A stretch of DNA of 64,000 nucleotides from Iris pallida (Eukaryota; Streptophyta; Magnoliopsida; Asparagales; Iridaceae). Each line of letters starts with the position of its first letter. Position 1 is the first letter of the stretch. The position numbers were made by a program, and so were the translations under genes. The notes beneath the pieces were generated by a model. That model was not told where the DNA came from, made no database searches, and saw only the letters and a list, made by a program, of their open reading frames with translations. Location of the stretch: NCBI GenBank assembly GCA_029216955.1, contig JANAVB010003400.1:14375132-14439131 (forward strand). The letters run 5' to 3'. Positions 10,045-20,880 of this stretch are shown one piece after another.

Positions 10045-12839
10045 TGTCACTCCCCATTCCCGAGATACATATTTTAATACATGTACTACTTGACTGTATT
10101 TATTTAGTATTTATCATACATTTATTTTGTATTTAATTTCTTTAATTACATGCTAAATATTTTCTATATTTTATTTCCTGCTTTTGCTTAGCTCTTGGTT
10201 TATTTCAGTTTATGTTGAACCAACTTGGTTTGGCTTGGTTCATCATGATAAAGGGTGGATGGCCTAGATTGTATGAGAAGGAATGGGTGGTGGAGATCAA
10301 ACTTGACTTGATATTTATACACCTTTTCTTTTCTCTCGCCTCACAAACTTTCATTTCATTCCCTCAACCAAAACCCTAACCCAATTTGGAGAGACAAGTA
10401 CATCTTGCACACCATGAAGGATTCATGGATCCCCATTTATTTTTAGTCCATGATGTTCCTCTCCTCTTTCTCTACGAGTTTAGGTCTTGAAGTTTTTTAT
10501 TTCCATGGATGGTTGTGTATAGATCTAGATTTTAAGTTTCAGATTTTACGGGTTTTCCTTGGTTTCGATATATCAAACTTGCTTATTTTTAAAAATCTAA
10601 TTGTTCCATGTGGTAGATAATTTCATTTTACCCAAATTTGACCTTTGGAAAGTTAGATTTCGTTTTGTTTTGACTGAGTTATGCAAGTTTGGAGTTCATG
10701 GGTTCCTTGGCCATCTTTCTCGAATTTTGGAGAAGATGAATAGTCTTTGGCCGCATGCAATCTTTGGCCGCATGCAGTCTGGCCGCATAAGTCTTTGGTC
10801 GCATGCAGTCTTTAACTGCATGAGTCTTTGGCTGCATGAAGTCTTTGGCAGCATGAGTCAGGCCGCATGAGTCTTTGGCCGCATGCAGTCTTTCGCCGTA
10901 TGAGTCTGGCCGCATGAGACTTTGGTCGCATGCAGTTTAGCCGCATGCAGTCTGGCTGCATGAGTCTGGGCACATGCAGTTTGGCCGTATGAGTCTTCGG
11001 CCTCATGCGTCCTGCAGACCGCCTTGGCCCTGTGGACCGCATGAGTTCCTGGCCCCTTAGATCCTACGGACCGCATACGTCCTGCGGATCACATGAGTCC
11101 TACAACCGCATGATAATATCGCGCCATCTGTCTTATCCCGTGCAATTCACCGAATTCGAGCTTTTCGTCTTATTTTGCGCATTTTACTGGATTGCGCCAC
11201 TTGATGCATGTTAGAATTTAATACATATTGTTGTGTGGAGTGTGCCCCCTATCTTGATTGGCTTGTGGGTATCCTATATCACTGGTACTTAACCCTGAGA
11301 GTTATAGACTCGACCATACTAAATACTAGTTTGACTTTCATGCCTTGTCACGAATTGACATAAATTGTTACCTTGACTAAATGATTGATCATGTGTTCCT
11401 AGTTGGAACTAAAAGATTGGCTAGTCGCCTTATTGAATTGAATGAGACACGTTCATGTATGAACCATGAACCATTGTGATCGACTAGCCGATCCTGAACA
11501 TTAGCATATGGACACGTGCTGACTTCAACTTCTTTCTATAAAAGCAGCAAGTGTACCTTACAATAAAGGCAAGATTATCTCGTGGCTAGGTTTGATTGTT
11601 ACGTTACGCTATATAAGATCTATAACCTAACCGTACGGGCATCGTTGTAGAGTTATACATATCGTACACTGTACGAAAGTACTCATTCAGAATGATCATG
11701 AACCACGGCATGAGATTTCAATTAACGTAGGGACTATTAAGTTAAATAAAATAACTATTACATGGAGAGAATGGATTTCCGAGTTCTTACATGACAACCA
11801 TCTTGGGACAATTAGTGCCCTGACATGTCGGCTGGTTCCCACGGATACTGCAAATCTGTCACACGGGCAGGGAGTGGTATCTGTTTATATTTTTCTGCAT
11901 ATTGATGACGGGCGTCCCGTTGGGACACATCTAATTCATGATTGGCATAATTGATTATTGGATAAACTAGCCTTGTTAGTACATAGTAACAACTGAGGAA
12001 TCCCTTATTACATATTTACAGGGCAACTTAGAACTTATAGTTAGCAAGCCGTAGTAGTTGTATTATCGTTTAAATCAATTTGTTTGTGTATTGTACCTAC
12101 TCTATAAACTATTGAGATGATCAGAATGTCAGTACATGACGGGTCAACTTCTGTCCTTGTTTGGTTGGAAAGTTGGCTTGAAGTGTCATAATGTTGTGTG
12201 AATCCCAGTAGCAAGCAGAGACTTATTTATCATATTCTTTACTCTTATCACTGGTTCTAATTCTTCTTGTCGTGCTCCCTTGTGGTACTTGTTATTTGAG
12301 GTCTAATCTCTCTGGTTTTGGATGACCAGATTTAGAGCCAGCTCCCGAGGACTCAGTTTACTTCCACTCCCAAGATGGTCAATACTAGAGGGATGATCGT
12401 CGGAGGACACGAGTGGGTTCCTTGCTCCCCTGTTCGTTTTGCTACTTATTTTAATTTTGCCGCTTGGCACCTACATCTTAGTCGGGATGTCTTGTACTTA
12501 CTTTTACATAATTGTAACTAAGTCAGACTGCAGCTGATAACGATTGTGTATACCTTGTTATATCATCTGGCTATGTTTTGTAAAGCCATATCTCAAAAAC
12601 ATTTTGACTGAGCGTTTGGGACGCCGTACTGCTTATTCTTACATGTTCTCTACTTACTGCTTTTTATTGAATGATTGGGACAATAGAGGCTGAGTAAGCC
12701 TAGTGAGACTTGTATGTAGTATGCACCCCCTTGTCTTGTAGACAACATTGATCGTATTATACGGTATTCATCTACCCGTTATACATAGCTGGCTGAGTCA
12801 TTCTTCCGCTCTCCAGTATTTTAGATCTGGGGCGTGACA
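10045..12839 (+). repeat. Tekay-B 5' LTR (2,795 bp)
   Basis: It starts TGTCACTCCCC and ends GGGGCGTGACA. It aligns along its whole length with the 3' LTR, for example at the AACCTAACCGTACGGGCATC block near 11627 and 49478. It carries a CGCATG minisatellite at 10738-11115 and a hairpin at 12143-12177. The bases after the LTR (AGGTTTTAGTGG) do not keep a clear primer-binding site, so that site seems mutated. Confidence 0.92.
10738..11115 (+). repeat. Minisatellite in the Tekay-B 5' LTR
   Basis: Units such as TCTTTGGCCGCATGCAG and TCTGGCCGCATGAG repeat with drift, then grade into CCGCATGAGTCCT-like units. It starts about 695 bases into the LTR, directly after a conserved sequence ending GAAGATGA. 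The 3' LTR copy is at 46428-46770. Confidence 0.9.
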
Positions 12840-13029
12840 AGGTTTTAGTGGTGGCCCATGCAGGTCTGATTTCAGACTTGTGGGGTGTTTTGATTTATAG
12901 GATGTCTCAATCACACATATTTTCCTTGATCTCATGATTCGTTACTCTCGACCCTAGCTTGACATTCCGGTATCCTTTGACTTCATTGATCTTTCCTGTT
13001 CGGTCGTTTGATTGTTCTCTTGTCCATTT

Positions 13030-13356
13030 TCTTAGGGGCTCCTCGTCCGCATTTGTCAGAGCTGGACAGCAACAATAAGGGCAACACGAATAAATGACCA
13101 TGTTGGTCAGCAACAAAGGCCAGTACTACCTCGAGAGGACATCCAAGAAGAGGTGATAGTGGAACCAACAGCTGGACCGCAGTATCCGGAGGTTCCAACA
13201 CCACCAACAGTTTTGTCTACCCCTGTGGCAGTAGACATACCAGCCCTTCTGGAAATCATAAGAGGGATGATGGCTACTCAGCAACATCAGATGTTAGCCC
13301 AGCAACACATGCACACTCAGCTGCAAGAGCAGAATGTATTACTCAATCAAGGATTG
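13030..13356 (+). pseudogene. Tekay-B gag, N-terminal part
   Basis: A Gln-rich, Pro-rich frame (frame of 13153) ends with residues NVLLNQG at the Tat-1 insertion point and continues at 41038 (LQTALERGV), with the target GGATTG restored. The start codon is not certain: no convincing ATG in this frame is visible, so the first exon edge is approximate. Confidence 0.7.
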
Positions 13357-13700
13357 TGTTTGCCATTAAAATCTTTGAATTGCAATTTCAATTACAAATA
13401 GAACAGTGTTACAATGTAGGACTTAGATATGTCCTAGGAGTACACTTTTGTTTTTATCTGGATCCTATGTCGATGGAGCGAGTAGTAATGCGTTGACTCC
13501 GTTGATGATCTGATGACGGTTTTAGGTTCTCTAAAGGTCTGGGTTGTTCTGGATGCCGGAAGTTGCAGAGGAGAAGAAGACGTTGAGTGTCTCTTACGAT
13601 CTCTGTGTGCGTCTCTGAAACTCTGATGATCTGGTTACGTCAGTCTTTGACTGTGTATGTCTATATATGTCTCTGTGTGTGTAAGAAGAAAATGATCCCT

Positions 13701-13710
13701 CTATTTATAA
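13701..13710 (-). promoter_or_regulatory. TATA box for Tat-1 sense transcription (3' LTR copy)
   Basis: The minus strand reads TTATAAATAG. The 5' LTR copy, which would drive the genomic RNA, is CTATAAATAG at 36699-36708, about 350 bases from the LTR end. That leaves a plausible R-U5 of about 300 bases. Confidence 0.65.
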
Positions 13711-14587
13711 GCAGCAGGTTGGGCTGCTCATGCACGCATATGTAGGATGTGCCTGTACGTGAGAACGCAACGTAGCTGGAGCTGCGGGGGGTGCGTGGAT
13801 GATGCACCATGATTTGTGGGTTGAATCCTTCATGTTGCGTCTGTAGGCTGCGGAAGAGCCGACACGTGGCAGCAGAAGGGATTCTTTGGTTGCTGAGATC
13901 TTAGGTGGTTAGCACCCCTTCATGGACTGAACTGAGTCAAAGGACACGTGGCGCATGTCTGTAGCTCAAAGATCTCGGATTTGGTGGAGAGTGATCTGAC
14001 AGGATGCGCCTAGGATTGGGCACATGAGAAGACTTTGGCTCGTAACCTTCAGGAGTCATGAACCAGTCTGGGCGCATGGCTTTTGAGGCGCATGTAAATC
14101 TTCGGGAGCATGACTGCGGAGGCACATGTGAGTGGTTGGTCGGCCACGTGGCTTGTAACCGTCAGAGGAGAGTAATGATGATGCTGACATCAGTGGCGCT
14201 TCATTTTCTGTAAAAGTTATTGCTGCTCTGTCATCGAGGCATGGCTGCCGTCGTATCAGACTTCAGCATTTAATGCTCTTGACGGGTGATACGATTTTGA
14301 GTGGGCACATTGATCTGCATTCTACTAGGCGCATGGGGACGCATAGGGCGCATCCTTGTGAGACGCTCGGTACTGATGGGCACGTCTGTATGATACGCGG
14401 TATCTGACCGGTGCATCTGTTGCATGACGCATCTTCATTGGTCCGACTGTTGAGTTCTTCGAGTGCTTTAAATAGCCGTTTTGGCTTGGCTGAATTCGAG
14501 GGGTCAGGTTCATCACCATAAATGCAAATTCATTGCACGGGATTCGGAGAGCCCGCCACTTGGCACATGGATTTGATTTGCCCGGCC

Positions 14588-14596
14588 TATAAATAG
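14588..14596 (+). promoter_or_regulatory. Plus-strand TATA box inside the Tat-1 LTR
   Basis: TATAAATAG on the plus strand is preserved in the other LTR at 37586-37594, within the same GGCCTATAAATAGCA context. It points from the 3' LTR into the element, towards the antisense gene at 15698. Confidence 0.5.
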
Positions 14597-15310
14597 CAAC
14601 AAGGAGAGAGTTTGCTTCTCGTTCACTCCCGTCTTCCCAAATAGAGATGATCTTCTTTGCTCGAATACATTCTGTTGATAAGACACTCCCGAGGGTGAAG
14701 ATGCGTAGAGTTGTCTTCGTACACACTCGTGAAGGTGACTGTTACATCCAAAAATTGGGATCGCGGGCTCCCGATGCAGGCCGAAGGTGCCTGTTGCATC
14801 CAAAGATCGGGATGCTCGAGTCCCGTCTCCATTATACTGGAAGAGCCATGATCGGAATTGTTGTGCTCTCCTCTTCCTTGGGCTTTGGAGAGCTCTTCCT
14901 CCAGATAGAGTGGGGTTGGTTGCCCACCCTTGTTCTGCTCAATAAATGCTTTATTAGCCGAAGCACTTGATCCGGTCGAAGTGGAGCGCATATGATGAGG
15001 CTTCATGATGCCGCTGATGAAGACGCTAAAGAGATGCGCTTGACGGATGATGCGCCTGGCGTAGGGCGCATGGTAGTCGCTGCGACTAGCTGTAGTCTTA
15101 GGATCTTTCTTTTTGTAGAAGTTCTCCTTTGTAAAGCTTTCTTTAGACACGTAATAGACTTTCATATGTAAATAAAAATCTTCTTTTGGGGTCTATACTT
15201 TTGTTGTCCTTTGCTGTGCCAAGTACTTCGTTTGAGCTCCCTGGCACGTGTAGTGTTAAGCGCATAGAAATTCTGGCCTGTAGACGTGCCTGAAATTCCA
15301 TGCTTCTACA

Positions 15311-15321
15311 AAACCCCCTTC
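15311..15321 (-). other. Tat-1 polypurine tract
   Basis: On the minus strand GAAGGGGGTTT directly precedes the 3' LTR start TGTAGAAGC. Its position and composition fit the plus-strand primer of an LTR element. Confidence 0.8.
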
Positions 15322-15557
15322 AAAGTTTTCAAAACTTTTTGTCAAGTTTTGGAATACTTTAAATAAGAAGCATGGTGGTATCTTCAATGGGGCGCATGAC
15401 TGTTCGGGGCGCATGATTGCTCCGCGCATCTGTGATGAGGCGCACGCTCCTCTCAGTTTTAAATGCAAATGATAACACTTCGAAATAAACAAAAAGATTA
15501 ATGATGATCTTTATTGGATATTTGCAGTTATCATTTTGCAGAACCCCAAGCGGTGGC

Positions 15558-15605
15558 TGACGTCACCCTTCATCGATTTTCGCGTATGCCCAAGCCTATA
15601 AATAG
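15558..15605 (+). promoter_or_regulatory. Promoter of the Tat-1 antisense gene
   Basis: A perfect palindrome TGACGTCA (15558-15565), the core bound by plant bZIP factors, stands 31 bases before TATAAATAG (15597-15605). The start codon is 92 bases further on, after a CT-rich leader with AACCCTAAC. The arrangement is that of an ordinary plant class II promoter. Function is inferred. Confidence 0.65.
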
Positions 15606-15697
15606 GCGTCTGATGGATAGAGAGAGTTCTTCCTCTCTTTGCTTTCTTCTTCTTTAGAGTTCTTCTTTCAAAAAAAACCCTAACTTCTTTTTACGAG

Positions 15698-18600
15698 ATG
15701 GCTCCCAAAACTCCTCACGGTGGTGCTGGCCGACGGCAAAGCAAAGGAAAAGAGCCTGTGGAGGCCGGTGTTGATGATGTCCCCAGGACGCCCGTCGACG
15801 TTCGGCCGGCGGTGATTGGTGGGTTTGTCATTCATTGTCGTACCTTTTTGTACTTGAGAAACAAACAATCTTTTAGAACTCACATACGCTGACGTGCATG
15901 GACCTCGAGTCCTGATGATGTGCTGAAACTTTTTGCTGACACGCATGGACTTCGAGTCCTGATGATGTGCTGAAGCTTCTTGCTGATGCGCACGGACTTC
16001 TGTCCTGATGATGCGCTGAGGCTATTCCGCTGACGCGCATGGGTTTAGGTCCTGATTATGCGCCAGGCTGCTGGTGCGTCCTAAATGTTTTTATCTTTGA
16101 AGCCTCTAAATTTTTCCTTGCTGCCTGACTTTTATTTTTGCTGTGTCAGTGTCGATGACTATCCCCGTGCTAAATGAAGTCCTTCTAGATGCTTTCCTTT
16201 GCCAAATGGGGGTTGACTTCAACGAGGAAGTTATTAACCCTACGAAGGCTTCTATCATGCTGAATCAGCCCCCCGAAAGGATGTTGGAAATCCAGGATCA
16301 GTCGCCTGTTTTTCTCCAAAGTATGATGGAGAGCGGCAAACTAAAATCTGTTGAATCCAAGAACGTGATTTTCTTGAAGCCCGCCTTTATGTTTGTTGAC
16401 CACTTGACCTCTACTGAAGCAAAGATACTGAAGATCAAGGAAGACTGGTTCTTCACGGCGAAGGACGTGGCCCTGTACATGCGGCAGTCTGAGCGTCAAT
16501 TGCCACTGATGGCTTTCTACCGTTTGGCCTCCAAGAGGAGGATGCCATGGGAACTTACTCCGTCTCAAGGAGGGGCAGTGGGGGGTACCCTTCGTATTGA
16601 TGTTACTTCGAATCAAAGAGACACCTTGGCCTCCTCACGAGCCGGGACCTCGTACCATTGCCAAATTTTTCGCCCTGGGAGCATTTATAGTGATGTTCCC
16701 CCTGACACTTTTGCCTTTGGTGCTTCGACCTTTGTAAGCCGGATGCTAACATCGAAGGTTATGTATCCGAAAGGAGGTTTTCGGGTTGAGGGCTGGTGTC
16801 ACCACGTGTCAAAGTGGGACGAGCTGAACCTTTGGGTTTTGACGAAGTTCAAGACTGAGCTGAAAGCGATTGGGCTGACTGCTGCTCTTCGCGCCACCCA
16901 AACAGGTGTCGACCTTAATCGACATATGTTTCTTGCTCTCCTGGAAATGTTTAATACCCAGACTGGCACTTTTTTTACTCCAGTAAGAGAGTTGGGATTG
17001 GCCCTCCATGAGATGTATGAGGTGTCCAAGCTTCCCTGGGGCTCGGAGCCGTATGAGGAATATTTCCCAACAAATGAAGAGATCCAAGTTGTGGAAGAAA
17101 AGGACTCAGAGATGGTAGCTGTTTTCAAGGAGGTGGCGAGCCACCATTATCTGATGCAACGAAAGGAGAAGGGCGGGTCACAGCCCCATGTGACTGCTTG
17201 GAGGGATTATGTCTTCAAGCAGGACCTGGCGGACCCTTCCAAGATTCGGTTTGTGACTCCGCAGGGACTGAGTCACACGGAGATGACCTCCGACATGAGC
17301 CGACTAGGCGAGAAGACTCCTCGTTCAAACGAGAGTGGTGATGACGTATATAGTTGTTTCTGGCATTGCGTGCACCAGATGTCTTCCAAGGCAGTGTTGA
17401 CTGCATACTTGATGATATGGCTCTGGGACTATGTGTTCTCGGGCGGATCTGGATCTGTAGAGAGAGTGAGGAAGAACCTCATTTTGCTAGCGGTAAAACT
17501 GGTTTTTGGTCGTCCTCTGGCTCTCCTTCCCGAGATGGTGTGTAACCTGCTGCGGGGTTTGAGAGATTTTGCTGACGATGTGGTCCATAAAAGGGGCAAA
17601 AAAGACAACTTTTCTCGAGCTGAGCTACCATTCCATTATCTGATGGGATGGTTGATTCTGCATCATCCAAATATGATGAACCCAGGCCCTGAAGATGATC
17701 ATGTTGAAGGTGACGCCTTTAACCGTCGCTTCTATAAGAGGAAGTGGCTGCACACCGGTGTCCCTGTCTGTAGGAAGGTTTTGTCTTATCTTCAGGGGTG
17801 GGAGATCACCAAGGTCAGTCCCGTCTTCATAGATTTTGAGGCTGACCAAGAATTGGAAGACTCCGACGAAGATGCGATAGCCCTGCCGACATGGGGGTTT
17901 CGCTGGTTGCAGAGTATTCGGCCTTTCCATTTGGTCTACTGCAACAAGAATAAGTGTTATCTGGAGCCGTATTTGCCGAGCCGGTTTGCACGTCAATTTG
18001 GTTATACCCAGCTAATGTTAAGAAATCCCAGTAATAGTTTGGGGTTTGTCGGGAGTTTACTGGATGGAGCCCAGGGTTAGCAATATTACAACGCCGGATG
18101 TACTGGAGTTCGTTTCACTACGCCAGTTCACAACCCTTGGCCGTAATTCTTGTATTCGGCTATTAAGTTATATTGCGCCATGAACACCGTGTCCCCTGAA
18201 TATGACACGGAGACTAGTTTCATTGTTGGCACTCAGCTAGAGGCAACAAAAAACATGCTGGCGGTGACCCGGTCATATTGTCCACCAGAGGCTGCAGGTT
18301 ATCGGGCTGCTACTACAGCATCAACGGGGGGTACTCAGGAAGAGTCCCCTGCTGGAAAGAGGCGGGCTGACGCGGAGGCCGGTTCGTCTGCGCCAAAGAG
18401 GTCGAGGAAAGCGATGACTCCGAAGGTAGGAGCTCTCGGAGTGCCACCTGTAGTACCAACGGAATCAGCTCCTGCAGAGGTAAAGATGTCCGACATAGTC
18501 TTGTTTATTCTTTGATTTATGTGACTTATGTCCTCTTTTTTTGTAGGAGGTGCCAAAGAAGAAACCCCGGGTTTCGAAACCAAGTATTAGCAGACCGAAG

Positions 18601-20238
18601 GAGGTGGCGAGCTCTTCCGATGAGCGCATTCCTCCGATTACAGCATCTCCTTGGGAGGAGAGCGTTGATGATGTCGATCATGTAAAGATTTCGGTGTCTC
18701 CAGATTATATTGGAAGGGAAGCTGAAGATGTACTAGCGCCTCAGGTTGTTGAGGTCTCTCGGTCGATCCATCAGGAGGGCGGCATGGAGCCTCGACCTGG
18801 AGTAGAACCAACTGTTAAGGGGGTGCCTGGAAGCATCGGGGCCCCAAAGGAAGTTATGGAAAAAGTCCTTCCAGACAAGGAGGAAGTATAGAGCTCGTCT
18901 TCTTCTGACGATGGCTCGCAGGAAGATGTTGATCAAGCTGACAGAGAGATTGCGTTTAGCGGAGACATCTCCGACAAGAATTTGCCGGCCGGGGTTCTTC
19001 CCGGTTGTGGTACCGAGGCGCTGGTCATACACGAGGCCTCGTGGCCAAGCCCTACCCCTGCCTCGAAAGTGGGGGTTGATGTGGTAAGGTCGGCGTCACT
19101 GTCGAGCCCTACACCCGTCCCTATAGGGGAAGCTGATGCAGGTGATGGGATTCATTTTTCGAGACCGGCACCGAGGGAGGTTGCACTGTCAAGGGCGGAC
19201 CTTGTCGCTTTGAACGAAAGGGAGAGCCGCCCTGCCCCGGCCGGGGATAATACCATCAATCCGGATGTCGGGGGACCATCCGTCATTGACTCTGATAAGG
19301 GCAAGGGCCCTGTGATGGAGGACACACCTCCTGCTCCTTCTACTTGGGGGACAGTGTTGCGTCCCTCTCTAGCTTCCTCAGTTGGTGACGGAATCCGTAC
19401 TGCTGATGGGGAAGAACCTACTGATATTGAGGTTCCGGCTCCGCGGCTTGTCGGGGGATCTTCCTCAACCTCTACGATAGCTCCTCCAACCCCTGTTATG
19501 ACGCCTCAGGTATTGGCGGACGCGAATGTGTATGTACAGTTTGCTGTCGAGGAAGTGTACAAGATGCTGCAGAAAGGCGTAACGACGGTACTGAATGCGA
19601 ACGGGAGTTTCACGACGGCGAAAGCCATGGCACTCCCTTATATTGGTCTGATACGTTCCCACCGGGGCCATGATCATATGGCCGAGATTTTGGAGACGTC
19701 GGTGGCTGAGCTCGACCAGCATCTTTCCGAACTTCAGAGAATTCGACAAAATGACTTTTCTGCCCTGATAGAAGCAGAAAATGAGAAATTGATAGCTGAG
19801 GTCGAGTTATCTTATCAGGCCACGGTGGCCGTCTGGGACCGCAAGGTGGCCGAAGCTGAGACCGCGGTGGAGAGACTATCTCAGTCAACGGAGGAGAAGG
19901 TGGAGTTGCGTGCCTCGTTGGATGCTAGTATAGCGGAGGTCACTGCCGAGATTCGCCTCCTTGAAGACCAGCGAGCCCAACTTTTGCTAGATGCTGAGCG
20001 AGCCCAGGCTGAGCACGTATCATCCAAGGAGGAAGAAGCATCTGTTACTCGCCATATTCTTTCTCTGACCTGCCAGCGGCAAGAGTTGGACGCTAAGAAC
20101 GAGAATGATACTGCTCCTGAGGCTGTGGAGGTAATGCGTCAAGAAGCTGAACGCCGAGTCTTGGCAACCGTAGGGACTCGGGCTGAAAACTTGAAGCATC
20201 GGATTGAAGAGCTTTCTGCCAATCCCAGTGATGCTTAG
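15698..20238 (+). pseudogene. Antisense accessory gene of Tat-1: plant-mobile-domain-like and coiled-coil protein
   Basis: Three exons fit one frame: 15698-15818, 16150-18479 and 18547-20238, giving 1,380 codons. Intron 1 (331 bp, GTGGGT...CAG) is phase 1 on both sides; intron 2 (67 bp, GTAAAG...TTTTTTTGTAG) is phase 0. Both contain in-frame stops, so splicing is needed. Exon 1 is basic and Pro/Gly-rich. Exon 2 has a region near 16950-17070 (TGTFFTPVRELGLALHEM) resembling the plant mobile domain core (T-F-x-x-P-x-x-E-x-x-x-x-L). Exon 3 starts low-complexity (Ser, Pro, acidic) and ends in about 200 residues of Ala/Glu/Leu-rich coiled coil. AATAAA lies at 20314-20319. Stops at 18078 (TAG), 18144 (TAA) and 18889 (TAG) break this copy; at least two look like CAG to TAG. 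Convergent with gag-pol. Related antisense genes are known in Tat elements; its role is unknown. Confidence 0.75.
15892..16066 (+). repeat. Tandem repeat in intron 1 of the antisense gene
   Basis: About three and a half units of roughly 50-55 bases: GCTGACGCGCATGGACTTCG followed by AGTCCTGATGATGTGCTGAA and a T-rich tail. Each contains a CGCATG or CGCACG core like that of the LTRs in this window. Confidence 0.8.
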
Positions 20239-20880
20239 GGATTGTAGTCTCTCTCTTTTTTGTTATAATTTGGCAGCTTTGCTGGGGATGCAATCCTTTA
20301 CTTTTGAATGCAAAATAAAGAATTTTTTGGTGTGTTCATCTTTACTATCATGAACTGGTGATTTGTGTGGACCTATTATCTTTTGCGCACCTTGGTTTTT
20401 TAGGTACAGATAATAAGTTTGAGAGGACCGACATGTTTGCTCAGTGGTAATGTGGTCGTGGCAAATATGAGGCTCAAATGACAGAATCTTCCTACTCAGA
20501 GGTGTTATGGACGTGGTAGGAGTGACTCTGGAGGGATACACGAAACTACTCAGAGGTAATATGGACATGGAAGTTCTGCGATTGATGTACGGCAACGCAG
20601 GGGTTGTCTGTACGGGATGTTTACTCAGAGGTAATGTGGACGTGGTAAACATGATAAGTAGCATAATCCTACGTAGTGTAAGATTCTGGTTTGCAGGGTA
20701 TAGAGGAGCAACTCAGAGGTAATATGGACGTGGTTGTTCTTCTACTGAGGATAGAATGCCACGAAACAACTAGGTTCCGAAAGCATAAGGTTTTGTGAAA
20801 GGGAGATGTATGTGAGCTCTGATGATCAGGTCCACTGACTCCCTTATTGGGTGGAGATGGAAGTACATATCTGAAAGGTG
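20239..20880. repeat. Convergent intergenic spacer with five 22-bp direct repeats
   Basis: Between the ends of the antisense gene and of integrase, a 22-base repeat starting CTCAGAGGTAATATGGACG occurs at 20440, 20495, 20549, 20624 and 20712, at spacings of 55, 54, 75 and 88. All five are in the same orientation. AATAAA of the antisense gene is at 20314. No other coding sequence is seen. Confidence 0.8.

Larger units (their letters stand above)
13357..15310 (-). repeat. Tat-1 3' LTR
   Basis: It is directly comparable with 36354-41032. In the first 135 aligned bases I count about ten differences, mostly transitions, so the insertion is not young. A minus-strand TATA box lies at 13701-13710 and a plus-strand TATAAATAG at 14588-14596. 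GCGCATG-type heptamers recur many times. The short open frames on either strand (for example about 14647-14970 plus) are also seen in the other LTR, but nothing supports coding. Confidence 0.92.

Noticed and set aside
14623..15165. 180-codon minus-strand frame in the Tat-1 LTR
   Set aside because: It overlaps LTR promoter sequence, is not kept at full length in the other LTR and has no recognisable domain.
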